IMG/VR virus record: IMGVR_UViG_3300037493_000257
Coordinates: 1-35,733 of that record
DNA length: 35,733 nt
Source of the DNA: a virus
Reading direction: 5' to 3' (one strand)
Made by a program: the position numbers and the translations under genes. This document shows positions 1 through 6,795 of this stretch, one piece after another (within the stretch, counting starts at the first letter, position 1; the number at the start of each line of letters is the position of its first letter). The notes under the pieces were generated by a model that searched no databases, was not told the DNA's origin, and worked only from the letters and a program-made list of their open reading frames with translations.

Positions 1-1521
1 CGCAGACGATCCCCGCATCCCCTTAGCTGAGTCCTTCCCGCTGTGATGCAAAATCATGAGCGCAGCGTCCTGCACGATCTTCTGGATATGCCCACAGGTC
101 ACCACAAACTGCATCATGTCTGAGGCCGAGTTCTCATCCCCGCCGCCAAATGCCCTGGCTAACGTGTCGATGATGATCAGCTTGAAGTCGATGCCGGTGT
201 CTATGACCAGATGCTCCACGGCCAGCATCAGCCCGTTGAAGTCCTCCACGCTCGATCTGAGATTGAGCTGGTGCCTGATGACGTAGATCGGTGCGCCGTC
301 CTCTGTACCGTGGTGCTGCTTGCACGCCTTAATCCTTGCGCCGACTCCCCCAAAGCCTTCCCCCGCGATATATAAAACACAGCCAGGCTCGCTGACCTCG
401 TTCCCCATCCATGGTGTACCTGTGGCGATACAGTGAGCAATATGAAGCGCATGGAAACTTTTGAAACTACCAGGTGGACCGTACAAGGCGCTGAAACTAC
501 CCACAGGCAGCACCTTATCTATCATCCAGCGCACCGGCTCGTCTTGGATGCTGTCCCAATGCTCAATGTTGATCTGCTTTGGCGGCTTGGTGGGTGGCGC
601 TGGCGCTGGCTCTGACTCAAATTCCTTGGCGATGTCCTCGGCTGGCGGTGTTGCTGTTTGCACTTCATTGATGATCGGATTCAACCTTTCGGGCATTGTT
701 ACCTGATCCACAGTGGCGATGATTTGCGCCGCCTTGACCAGCGCCACCAGCTTCTCTCTGCCTGCGCCAGCCTCAATGAATTCGTAGGCATCATCGCCCT
801 GGCCTTGCAGGCCGAGGTCTACTACCTTGACCGACTTGGCGATGGGCAGTATTGCTTGAGCCGCCTTGTGCGCGTACTGCCAGCCTGGTGTGTCGTTGTC
901 CGGCAGGATGATGACCTGAGCGCCAGCAAAGTATTCGGTGATGGCCTCCGGCCAGCTTCCGGCACCAGTGTGCGCCGTTGTGGCGATCATGCCAATGCTT
1001 GTGATGGCATCCGCGGCTTTCTCGCCTTCCACAAGGAAGATGTTCCTGCCTGCGGTCTTCGCGTCCAGCAGCTGCGGGAGGTTATACGGCACTATGCGGG
1101 CATCTCCAAGGCTTGTGGAGCGTCTGCCATCACTATCAACTTTGTAGAGTCTATAAGTCTTTCCAGACTCCCCTACCTTGTACCGCTGCTTGACGAACAC
1201 CGTTGTCCTGTCCTCGTCCTGGTACTGCCACTCCTGTTCTAGGACGTTGCGCGGTATCGGCTTGATGTTGGCGAGTGGGTCGGGACGCTCCATGAGTTCC
1301 GGCAACAGGTGCAGTTCCCTGATGGTCTGGAACACGTCCTCCTGTGAGCATCCACCATGACAGTGGAACAGCGGCTTGCCCTCGTCATTGATGTCTATGC
1401 TGAGTGATGGATTCTTGTCGCCGTTACCCTTACCGTGACCAGGTACAGGGCAGCTGGCTACCCACTGACCGTTTGCTTTCTTTGCGTTGCCGAGCGTCTT
1501 GGCTATTTGTTCTGCTTGCAT
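1..1521 (-). CDS. Primase-helicase, N-terminal 507 codons (cut by window start)
   Basis: This is the 5' part of a 682-aa replication protein; the rest lies at 35076-35733 once the circle is closed. The frame is open from the ATG at 1521 to base 1. Visible domains in order: a zinc-binding primase motif (C24, H29, C54, C58), a Toprim domain (VEGEKAAD with E165/E167, then LPDND with D208/D210), a Pro-rich linker (about 290-318), and a RecA-like ATPase with Walker A GPPGSFKS (348-355) and Walker B LIIID (D452). This order is known from phage primase-helicases that lay primers and unwind the fork. The start overlaps the 3' end of the cytosine methyltransferase gene by 19 bp, which suggests translational coupling. 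No phage DNA polymerase gene accompanies it, so a host polymerase presumably extends its primers. Family assignment is strong; details of priming are inferred. Confidence 0.93.
   Translation of the reverse strand, partial: MQAEQIAKTLGNAKKANGQWVASCPVPGHGKGNGDKNPSLSIDINDEGKPLFHCHGGCSQEDVFQTIRELHLLPELMERPDPLANIKPIPRNVLEQEWQYQDEDRTTVFVKQRYKVGESGKTYRLYKVDSDGRRSTSLGDARIVPYNLPQLLDAKTAGRNIFLVEGEKAADAITSIGMIATTAHTGAGSWPEAITEYFAGAQVIILPDNDTPGWQYAHKAAQAILPIAKSVKVVDLGLQGQGDDAYEFIEAGAGREKLVALVKAAQIIATVDQVTMPERLNPIINEVQTATPPAEDIAKEFESEPAPAPPTKPPKQINIEHWDSIQDEPVRWMIDKVLPVGSFSALYGPPGSFKSFHALHIAHCIATGTPWMGNEVSEPGCVLYIAGEGFGGVGARIKACKQHHGTEDGAPIYVIRHQLNLRSSVEDFNGLMLAVEHLVIDTGIDFKLIIIDTLARAFGGGDENSASDMMQFVVTCGHIQKIVQDAALMILHHSGKDSAKGMRGSSA
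5..130. repeat. Terminal overlap, left copy (circular closure)
   Basis: Bases 5-130 are identical to 35608-35733. The repeat lies inside the primase-helicase gene and restores its frame when the ends are joined (2049 bp in total). That fits an assembly overlap of a circular or circularly permuted genome better than packaged terminal repeats. Bases 1 and 4 differ from the corresponding bases 35604 and 35607. Confidence 0.9.
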
Positions 1522-2951
1522 ATTGCCTCTACTTGTTCTATGCGTTGCCCGATCCATGCCATCACAGGCACTGCCATGCTGTTGCCCAAGGCTTTGTACC
1601 TTGGACCGTCTGGCGTGGTTTTTCCCTTTGACTTGATGTCGGTGTAGTTATCGCCAAAGCCCTGCAATCTCTCGCATTCAACAGGGGTGAGTCTTCTGAC
1701 GGCCATGGCTTGCATGACTGTCGGACCACTTGCATTGATACTACTGCCAGGTGTTCCCATGGTTGCCGCCACATCGCCTGTGATGTTGCCGTTGTATAAG
1801 TCTGTGCCGACAGCTTGAATCAACACATTTTCCCCACCATTGTTTCTGCCTTGTGCAAATGCAATGTCCGACACGCATGGGTCTTGTGTGCCGTGAACAA
1901 CCATTGGTTGCGCCACACCATGATGATTGGCTTTGGTAATAGTAAACATTGGATCACCAACCTCGCCATATCCACGCCCAATGCGGTTTGCTCGGCCATC
2001 ATCAGATGGCCTTCCTCTGATGTTCATCATGTCAAGCGGTATGGGTTGCGCCACACCATGCTGATCTGCTTTGGTGAGACACGGCGCAATGTCGTGCATT
2101 GGCTCTGTGGCGTTGCCACCGTTCTCAGGCTTGCGCCCGATCCAGTTGCCAGGTATGCCGTAGGCTGGCTGCATTGGCACAAGTATTGCACCATCACCAT
2201 CACCATCACCATCACTTGATGGGCCTTTAGCGTCCCTAGCCTTAAGCGCAGGGCAGAGTTCAGAATGCATGATTGGCATCAAATGACCTTGTGCCGCATC
2301 TTGAACACTTATGCTTTGACCTGTTCTAACGCACAAGCTACCGACTGAAGCGCCTGTTCTAGTGCTACTGGCAACTGCTTCCCTCTTTTCTCGGCTCGGC
2401 GCAAGATGCCCTGACAGGCTGTGGCGCTCAAAAAGAACCGCTGCGGCAGCTCGCCAGTCTCCAAGGTATCCGACAACGAACACACGGCGGCGGCGCTGTG
2501 CCACTCCGAAGTATTGAGCGTCAAGCACCCTGTATGCGAACCCATACCCGCATTCTGCCAACCCTCCAAGGAAGCTGCCAAAGTCCCGTCCTCCATTGGA
2601 GGACAGAACGCCGGGGACGTTCTCCCAGACCAACCAGTTGGGGCGATATTGTTTAGCAATGGCAAGATAGGTAAGCATGAGGTTGCCACGCGGGTCATCC
2701 AATCCTTTTCTGAGTCCTGCGACACTGAATGATTGGCAGGGAGTTCCTCCAACGAGAACATCGACATCTGAGACATTTGTCCACTCCTTAAATTTCGTCA
2801 TATCGCCAAGGTTTGGCGTTGATGGGTAATGGTGCGCCAGCACTTCTGATGGGAATCTTTCGATCTCCGAATACGCTACTGCTTCCCATCCAAGGGGATG
2901 CCATGCTACTGTTGCCGCCTCAATACCACTGCAAAGTGAGAGATATTTCAT
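1503..2951 (-). CDS. C5-cytosine DNA methyltransferase
   Basis: A 482-aa S-adenosylmethionine-dependent methyltransferase that adds a methyl group to C5 of cytosine in DNA. All family landmarks are present: motif I LSLCSGIEAA, motif IV GGTPCQSFS with catalytic C72, motif VI ENV (110-112), motif VIII QRRRR (152-156), then a long target-recognition region of about 200 residues, and motifs IX (RRLTPVECERLQGF) and X (ALGNSMAVPV). The recognition region contains a Gly-Asp run from a hexanucleotide repeat and two HGVAQP segments. No partner restriction enzyme is adjacent, so it is probably an orphan enzyme protecting phage DNA from host nucleases. A terminator precedes it (2970-2998) and no good Shine-Dalgarno site is seen, so its expression may be low or depend on readthrough. 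Its target sequence cannot be read from the protein. Confidence 0.95.
   Translation of the reverse strand: MKYLSLCSGIEAATVAWHPLGWEAVAYSEIERFPSEVLAHHYPSTPNLGDMTKFKEWTNVSDVDVLVGGTPCQSFSVAGLRKGLDDPRGNLMLTYLAIAKQYRPNWLVWENVPGVLSSNGGRDFGSFLGGLAECGYGFAYRVLDAQYFGVAQRRRRVFVVGYLGDWRAAAAVLFERHSLSGHLAPSREKREAVASSTRTGASVGSLCVRTGQSISVQDAAQGHLMPIMHSELCPALKARDAKGPSSDGDGDGDGAILVPMQPAYGIPGNWIGRKPENGGNATEPMHDIAPCLTKADQHGVAQPIPLDMMNIRGRPSDDGRANRIGRGYGEVGDPMFTITKANHHGVAQPMVVHGTQDPCVSDIAFAQGRNNGGENVLIQAVGTDLYNGNITGDVAATMGTPGSSINASGPTVMQAMAVRRLTPVECERLQGFGDNYTDIKSKGKTTPDGPRYKALGNSMAVPVMAWIGQRIEQVEAICKQNK
2190..2215. repeat. Hexanucleotide microsatellite in methyltransferase gene
   Basis: Four and a third copies of ACCATC on the plus strand, read on the minus strand as alternating Asp-Gly codons in the target-recognition region of the methyltransferase. 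Gain or loss of units would keep the frame and change linker length. Confidence 0.85.
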
Positions 2952-2969
2952 GTTCTATTTTTTTAGAGG

Positions 2970-2998
2970 AAAAAAAACCGCTGGGGTTAGCCAGCGGT
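2970..2998 (-). terminator. Rho-independent terminator after the SSB-like gene
   Basis: On the minus strand an 8-bp stem (ACCGCTGG / CCAGCGGT) closes a 6-base loop and is followed directly by eight T residues. It lies 17 bp past the stop of the SSB-like gene and about 20 bp before the methyltransferase start, so it should cut transcription into the methyltransferase and primase genes, at least partly. Confidence 0.85.
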
Positions 2999-3014
2999 GC
3001 TTAAAGCCGATCAG

Positions 3015-3611
3015 TTAAAACATCTCGTCATCAGCCACTGCTGCGGCCATCGCAGTCTTCGCTGGCGCTGGTGCTGGCGGTATGAACGCTGGCCTTGCTT
3101 GTGCCACCGGCGCTGGTGCTGCTTCCTGAGCCGCGTCAGCATCCATGCCAGCGGGACGGTCGATCCATGACACGATATTGAAGTTCGGGATGCGGGTGGT
3201 GCCTTTGCCGATCTTCTCCAGCTTGGAGCCGGTGTACTCCAGCACAGGCAACTTACCCAAGTTGGCGGCCTGCTGCGCCGCGCAGTCCATGTACAGCTTC
3301 TCCAGCCCCATATTTGGGCCTACTCCTGATGAAGAGTACTCGCACAAGCCGAGCGCCTTGTTATAGAAGTGGATGATGAATCCGCGCTTGTGGTCAGGTG
3401 ACGGCTGCGGGCCTTTCTTGCCAAGGCTTGCATCGGGCTGCCAATCGCGTACACCAACACCGAGTTGCAGCCAGCCGGTTTGCACTGCACCGATGTCAAA
3501 GACAACCTTACCGAGTTGGATTTCCTCGCCGAGGTTGTTTGTCCAAGCGTTGGCTTGGGGAGAGAAGCGGAGGTAGTTTCCATTACCGCCACCAGAGGAT
3601 AAATTTAGCAT
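3015..3611 (-). CDS. Putative single-stranded DNA-binding protein (DUF2815-like)
   Basis: A 198-aa protein with a probable beta-rich core (about 1-150), a Pro/Ala-rich flexible linker (about 160-190) and a short acidic tail ending in DDEMF. An acidic tip with a terminal Phe is typical of single-stranded DNA-binding proteins (bacterial SSB, T7 gp2.5), where it docks partner proteins. The gene sits between a PD-(D/E)XK nuclease gene and the primase block, the usual place for DUF2815-type proteins. Its role would be to coat exposed single strands in replication and recombination. The core does not show an OB-fold signature that I can read by eye, so the assignment rests on tail, length and context. 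A strong terminator follows. Confidence 0.65.
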   Translation of the reverse strand: MLNLSSGGGNGNYLRFSPQANAWTNNLGEEIQLGKVVFDIGAVQTGWLQLGVGVRDWQPDASLGKKGPQPSPDHKRGFIIHFYNKALGLCEYSSSGVGPNMGLEKLYMDCAAQQAANLGKLPVLEYTGSKLEKIGKGTTRIPNFNIVSWIDRPAGMDADAAQEAAPAPVAQARPAFIPPAPAPAKTAMAAAVADDEMF

Positions 3612-3645
3612 TTTGCGTTTCGCTTTCAGAAGTTTAGGGATTGCA

Positions 3646-4758
3646 TTATTGACTCAGACTGCGATCTCTCGCAAGCGTGAGTCCACTTGATACCTTGACG
3701 GTTAACTCGTCCAAGATAACTCTTTGTTCCTTTGGCAGTAGCTTTTCCGCTGCCGCAGGAGTAATTAGGGTTGTTTCAAATATGTCGGTGTCAGACAAAC
3801 CTATTGCTGTCAATTGTTCGCGCGCGGCATTGCCATCAATCCATTTGCGGGATGCACGCTTGGGTGCCAACTGCCAGCCTGGTACCACCATACCGTCCTT
3901 TTCCATGGCTTGCAGCGCGTGTTCCTGTACCGCCGCTATGAATTTCTCTACCAGCGGCGCTTTGTCCAGAATCGCGCTGATCTGCTCCGGTGTCAGCGCC
4001 AGCATGACTTCCGCAATTTCTTCTTTCTTCATGACGCTGATGTCTGGTTGCGCCGCCACGATATCGAACTGCTTTTGCTGCGCCGGACAGATTGTTTTGG
4101 CATCGCACCATTGGCAGGCTGACTCTGATGGTTTAAATGATGGTGCGTCACTGACCACGTCATCAATTGCCGGCATCAGAATATTCTCTTCCCACTCGCC
4201 AAGTTCATCGGCGGTCATTGTGTGGATGCGCTTTTCACCGTGAAACGGTTGGATGATCTGTAGTTCAACTTCATCAATGACAAGCCGCAGCGTTGCAATG
4301 GCGGCCAGCGCGTAGATTTTCAGCTGCTCAGTGTCAGCGTCCACCCAGCCTTTGCCGGTCTTTAAATCCGCAATGACGAGTTTCTTTTGGCTGATTGAGT
4401 AGCCGACAACGTCAGCTGTGCCACCGAGTTTGAAGAGCGCCGTGCTAAACAGCGTCACCGGCACTTCCACCTTGACCATGCCGAGTTGGTCTTGAATCGC
4501 CCATATGGCTTTCATGTGTTCCAGCGCATACAGACAGTTGTCCTCGGTCATGGTGATGCCTTCCACCGTCTGGCCGACAAACTGGAGTGGGTCTGATCCG
4601 AGTTGGAAACAGGTCTCGGCCAGCGCGTGAATGGCGGTGCCAATGTTGGCAGCCTCACCAGATGGGCGTTTCGGGACTTGCTCACACAGCTTTGCTGATG
4701 CTGGGCAGGCGATCCAGCGCGATGCGGAAGACGGTCTGAGCCTTAGTTGCTTTGCCAT
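3646..4758 (-). CDS. PD-(D/E)XK nuclease (DUF2800-like)
   Basis: A 370-aa protein. It opens with the SSASRWIACPAS segment typical of this family, followed by GTAIHALAE. The nuclease core is visible as GTADVV (D116), IADLKTGK (D131, K133) and EQLKIYA (Q145), the Cas4/RecB-like arrangement. C18 plus C215, C218 and C224 (CQWCDAKTIC) match the four cysteines that hold an iron-sulphur cluster in AddB/Cas4-type nucleases. A DNA exonuclease role in recombination or host-DNA breakdown is inferred, with the SSB-like protein encoded next. The start overlaps the upstream small gene by 16 bp. Length is normal for the family. Confidence 0.85.
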   Translation of the reverse strand: MAKQLRLRPSSASRWIACPASAKLCEQVPKRPSGEAANIGTAIHALAETCFQLGSDPLQFVGQTVEGITMTEDNCLYALEHMKAIWAIQDQLGMVKVEVPVTLFSTALFKLGGTADVVGYSISQKKLVIADLKTGKGWVDADTEQLKIYALAAIATLRLVIDEVELQIIQPFHGEKRIHTMTADELGEWEENILMPAIDDVVSDAPSFKPSESACQWCDAKTICPAQQKQFDIVAAQPDISVMKKEEIAEVMLALTPEQISAILDKAPLVEKFIAAVQEHALQAMEKDGMVVPGWQLAPKRASRKWIDGNAAREQLTAIGLSDTDIFETTLITPAAAEKLLPKEQRVILDELTVKVSSGLTLARDRSLSQ

Positions 4759-4973
4759 GAATCTCTTTCAATGTGATGTTCGTTGATGATGAGTTGGTAC
4801 GCCAGCTGCCGCACCTCAGTGCTTGCCGCGTGTCCCAAGTCCTCGGGATCGAGCAGCCGTTTGAGGAATACGACTTTGTCTTGGTTGGCTTTGCGCTGCT
4901 TCTCTAGCATTTCAGCCAGCCAGACTATGTGCTGGCGCATGATGGCGCGTTCCATGTCAGCCATGTCATCCAT
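4743..4973 (-). CDS. Small helical protein of unknown function
   Basis: A 76-aa, mostly helical and charged protein with no motif I recognise. It is retained as a gene because it fits the operon exactly: its ATG lies inside the last codons of the RuvC-like gene (8-bp overlap) and its end overlaps the start of the nuclease gene by 16 bp. The same-strand context suggests a replication or recombination accessory role, but nothing in the protein itself shows this. Confidence 0.65.
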   Translation of the reverse strand: MDDMADMERAIMRQHIVWLAEMLEKQRKANQDKVVFLKRLLDPEDLGHAASTEVRQLAYQLIINEHHIERDSWQSN

Positions 4974-5439
4974 GCTTGATCCCCCATGCAGCGATCAGCG
5001 CAGCATCAGCGCGGCCATCATCCTTAACGCGCTTGAAGTCACTCTGATTGTTTGGAAATAGTTCCATGGCGCGAGCGCGGCTGGCATCCTTGCCTGGCGC
5101 ACGGCCAATGCCCTTAGTCCATGTGGCTGGTGCTACATAAGTCACTTGCAGTTTGAACGCGGCCAAAATGCCCTCGATCATGCCAAAGCTGCGGCCAAAG
5201 CTGAAGACGCTGGTAACGCCTTGGCCTGCCATTGCTCCCACGCGCTCGCAGTAGACATGGCAATCGTCAGACTTCATGACGTAAATCATTTCAGCCAACT
5301 CGCTGGCGCTGACTTGCCGCTTGGCTTTGCCATTGCGGTCAATCGTCATGGTTGGCATATCAAAGACGCGCAGACTGTCAGTGCCATTGATAACCGCCAC
5401 GGCACCAGATAGGCCAGGATCAATTCCGATTACTCTCAT
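4966..5439 (-). CDS. RuvC-like Holliday-junction resolvase
   Basis: A 157-aa RNase H-fold nuclease. The acidic residues expected for the RuvC active site are visible: GIDPGLSG with D7, YCERVG with E65, and KDDGRADAALIA with D141 and D145. The central GQGVTSVFSFGRSFG stretch is typical of phage RuvC-like proteins. It would cut four-way junctions and branched DNA before packaging. The ATG at 5439 overlaps the HTH gene stop (ATGA). A longer frame reaches back to 5598, but it runs through the HTH gene and lacks family similarity, so 5439 is chosen. Confidence 0.9.
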   Translation of the reverse strand: MRVIGIDPGLSGAVAVINGTDSLRVFDMPTMTIDRNGKAKRQVSASELAEMIYVMKSDDCHVYCERVGAMAGQGVTSVFSFGRSFGMIEGILAAFKLQVTYVAPATWTKGIGRAPGKDASRARAMELFPNNQSDFKRVKDDGRADAALIAAWGIKHG

Positions 5440-5690
5440 TTGACGGCATCCTCCATGGCCTTGTTGAGTACCTGTAGCCTTGCAGTGATGAGCGCGTCTG
5501 CGGCCTGCTCCAAGCGGATGACGGTGCTGTAAAGTGGCTCGGTCTGACCGTTTACCCAGCGCGATAGCTGCGCCTGGTCGATCTCTGCGACTCGGCACAA
5601 GTCCGACATCCGGTAACCGGCTGACTCAATCTTGTGCTTGATGTCTTGAATTGCTTGCTGTGAGACTTTCATGTTTACAATGTTAACCAT
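5436..5690 (-). CDS. Helix-turn-helix transcriptional regulator (Cro/C1-like)
   Basis: An 84-aa protein with a helix-turn-helix of the lambda-repressor/Cro type: SDLCRVAEIDQAQLSRWVNG forms the two helices, with the W-x-N-G turn typical of recognition helices. It is the first gene of the leftward replication operon and faces the rightward early operon across a 200-bp control region, the classic site for a switch regulator. Neither the ATG at 5690 nor the ATG at 5672 has a Shine-Dalgarno site. A promoter-like pair at 5709-5680 would start RNA near 5672, so a leaderless message with a 78-aa product is possible. An imperfect palindrome over the start suggests autoregulation. Confidence 0.8.
   Translation of the reverse strand: MVNIVNMKVSQQAIQDIKHKIESAGYRMSDLCRVAEIDQAQLSRWVNGQTEPLYSTVIRLEQAADALITARLQVLNKAMEDAVK
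5673..5687. promoter_or_regulatory. Imperfect palindrome at the HTH gene start (possible operator)
   Basis: GTTTACAATGTTAAC is a 15-bp palindrome with one mismatched pair around a single centre base. It overlaps the proposed minus-strand -10 and the first codons of the HTH regulator gene, a position suited to autoregulation. Function is inferred from position only. Confidence 0.4.
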
Positions 5691-5709
5691 GTTTTGTGGA
5701 AAGCGTCAA
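5680..5709 (-). promoter_or_regulatory. Possible leftward promoter for the HTH-replication operon
   Basis: On the minus strand TTGACG (5709-5704) is a good -35 box. A weak -10, TAACAT (5685-5680), follows at 18 bp. Transcription would start around 5672, at the internal ATG of the HTH gene, giving a leaderless mRNA. The weak -10 makes this tentative. Confidence 0.4.
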
Positions 5710-5719
5710 GTGTACAGCG

Positions 5720-5749
5720 AAAAAAGGGGATCAGCGTGAACCGATCCCC
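5720..5749 (-). terminator. Minus-strand terminator or attenuator upstream of the HTH gene
   Basis: A perfect 7-bp stem (GGGGATC 5726-5732 with GATCCCC 5743-5749) with a 10-base loop is followed on the minus strand by six T residues (5725-5720). It would stop leftward RNA started to its right before it reaches the HTH gene. It could insulate the switch or be a target for antitermination. Confidence 0.7.
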
Positions 5750-5835
5750 AAAGGCAACTGCTGGAAAGCAAAGACCAGCAGGGACATTGTAGTGGCAGAA
5801 TACTTGACTAACTTGTAAGGTCTAAATAATAGTTG

Positions 5836-5863
5836 TTGACGAGTTCGTCAAACCTGATATGAT
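5836..5863 (+). promoter_or_regulatory. Strong sigma70-type early promoter with palindromic operator
   Basis: TTGACG (5836-5841) and TATGAT (5858-5863) are 16 bp apart, with a TG dinucleotide one base before the -10 (extended -10). The -35 box is half of a perfect palindrome, TTGACGAGTTCGTCAA (5836-5851, 7-bp arms, 2-bp centre). A dimeric repressor bound there would block RNA polymerase. The start point would be near 5870, about 26 bases before the first rightward gene. The HTH protein encoded on the other side is the obvious candidate ligand, but this is inference. Confidence 0.8.
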
Positions 5864-5895
5864 TCGTTCATCAACACAGCAAACAGGGGAACAAA

Positions 5896-6078
5896 ATGCA
5901 ATATCACTTTGACTTCAACACCGGCGACATCACCTACACAGTTGTTGCTACTCGTTATGCCCAAGCAAGATTGCACTTCAAGAAAATGTTTGTTGGTGGA
6001 TACGTTGTCACCTACAAAGGCCGCTACCACGGTGATGCAGTACGCAACGGTAAATGTGTCAAAGTGACACGCAAATAA
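5896..6078 (+). CDS. Small basic protein, first gene of the early operon
   Basis: A 60-aa basic, beta-rich-looking protein ending in VKVTRK, with a VVTYKGRYHGD segment. No family is recognised. It has a good ribosome binding site (AGGGGA, 5 bases before ATG) and is the first gene behind the strong rightward promoter, so it should be made early and in quantity. The position suggests a host-takeover or regulatory role, and its basic charge would allow nucleic-acid binding; neither is shown. Confidence 0.75.
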   Translation: MQYHFDFNTGDITYTVVATRYAQARLHFKKMFVGGYVVTYKGRYHGDAVRNGKCVKVTRK

Positions 6079-6106
6079 TCAACAACGCAACTCAAAGGAA
6101 AGCAAA

Positions 6107-6379
6107 ATGACAAACGCAACACAAACAACTGCTCAAGAAGAACGCAACATCAATATGTATGGAGTCGCTGATATTGACGCTTATGTGGAGTCGGTCAAAG
6201 AATCCATCACTTACCAATTCACAGGCGCAAACATGGTTGTGGCTGGCCTGATGTCTGATGCTCAAGAATTGATTGCTGGTGGCGCACAAGACCGCAGCCG
6301 CCAAACACTCAACATTGCCAAACACATTTTGTTTTTGATCATGGATGGCGAATTGGTTGGCACAGTAGAACGCAAGTAA
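6107..6379 (+). CDS. Unknown early protein
   Basis: A 90-aa protein with a Thr/Gln-rich start and a probably helical remainder. The last third (ILFLIMDGELVGTVERK) is hydrophobic but too short and interrupted for a certain membrane span. No family is recognised. A clear AAGGA site lies before the ATG. It is followed by a hairpin with a GCAA loop (6387-6400) that may lower expression of the genes further right. Confidence 0.75.
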   Translation: MTNATQTTAQEERNINMYGVADIDAYVESVKESITYQFTGANMVVAGLMSDAQELIAGGAQDRSRQTLNIAKHILFLIMDGELVGTVERK

Positions 6380-6386
6380 ACCCAAG

Positions 6387-6400
6387 GGGGCGCAAGCCCC
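6387..6400 (+). promoter_or_regulatory. Intergenic hairpin with GNRA loop
   Basis: GGGGC and GCCCC pair around a GCAA tetraloop, which makes a very stable small hairpin just after the second early gene. The following bases are TATCTTTAAGG, a poor U-tract, so it is at most a weak terminator. An mRNA 3'-end protector or processing site is another possibility. The AAGGAG of the next gene starts eight bases later. Confidence 0.55.
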
Positions 6401-6418
6401 TATCTTTAAGGAGCCCCT

Positions 6419-6559
6419 ATGAACCACACACAACACGCCATGACCGCCGACAGCCACCGCAGGCTTGGCAAACGCGCAGAGGCCGCGCTGGACTATTTGC
6501 TGTGCCTTGTCATCGGCGTAGGCTTGGCCGCACTGCTCGTAGCATGGTGGTCGGCATGA
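6419..6559 (+). CDS. Single-span membrane microprotein (46 aa)
   Basis: Starts at an ATG with AAGGAG five bases before it. The first 20 residues are polar and basic, and residues about 24-45 form one hydrophobic span (LDYLLCLVIGVGLAALLVAW), giving an inner-membrane protein with its N terminus probably inside. The stop overlaps the next ATG (ATGA). No family is recognised. Membrane microproteins in early phage operons often alter host membrane or defence functions, but nothing specific is visible. Confidence 0.65.
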   Translation: MNHTQHAMTADSHRRLGKRAEAALDYLLCLVIGVGLAALLVAWWSA

Positions 6560-6795
6560 ACAACCCACCAGCATTTCCTTATACACAGGGAAATATGACC
6601 TACACAGGCATGACATTGCGGGACTACTTCGCGGCCAAATCGTTGCAAGGATATATCTCAGCAAAGGGATGGCATCCTGACTTCATCTACCCAGCCGATT
6701 TTAATTTTGATGCTGGAAAGCGTGCCGCAGATGCAGTAGCTGTGTCGGCATACAAATGGGCAGACGCAATGTTGAAAGCTAGAGAGCAACAATGA
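6556..6795 (+). CDS. Unknown protein with conserved phage-type N terminus
   Basis: A 79-aa protein beginning MNNPPAFPYT and containing GMTLRDYFAAKSLQG, a pattern I have seen in many short phage and prophage proteins of unknown function. The rest is helical and ends in a charged segment. The start at 6556 is chosen because it overlaps the preceding stop (ATGA) and begins the conserved segment; the longer frame from 6502 runs through the membrane microprotein gene. The stop overlaps the next ATG in the same way. Confidence 0.8.
   Translation: MNNPPAFPYTQGNMTYTGMTLRDYFAAKSLQGYISAKGWHPDFIYPADFNFDAGKRAADAVAVSAYKWADAMLKAREQQ

Noticed and set aside
5-130. Terminal repeats as physical genome ends (packaged direct repeats)
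   Set aside because: The repeat is inside a gene whose frame is restored by joining the ends, and its length is of the order of an assembly overlap. Circular closure explains it better.
1815-2219. Plus-strand frame of 134 codons ending in Thr-Ile repeats
   Set aside because: It is the antisense shadow of the methyltransferase and its end comes from the hexamer repeat.
1503-2951. Restriction-modification system
   Set aside because: Only the methyltransferase is present; no endonuclease gene lies beside it. The HNH protein at 23260 is a homing-type enzyme far away.
5440-5598. N-terminal extension of the RuvC-like protein
   Set aside because: It runs through the HTH gene in another frame and the RuvC fold starts at the Met encoded at 5439.
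5436-5863. Lysogeny module
   Set aside because: HTH gene and operator suggest a switch, but no integrase, excisionase, attachment site or partition gene was found anywhere.
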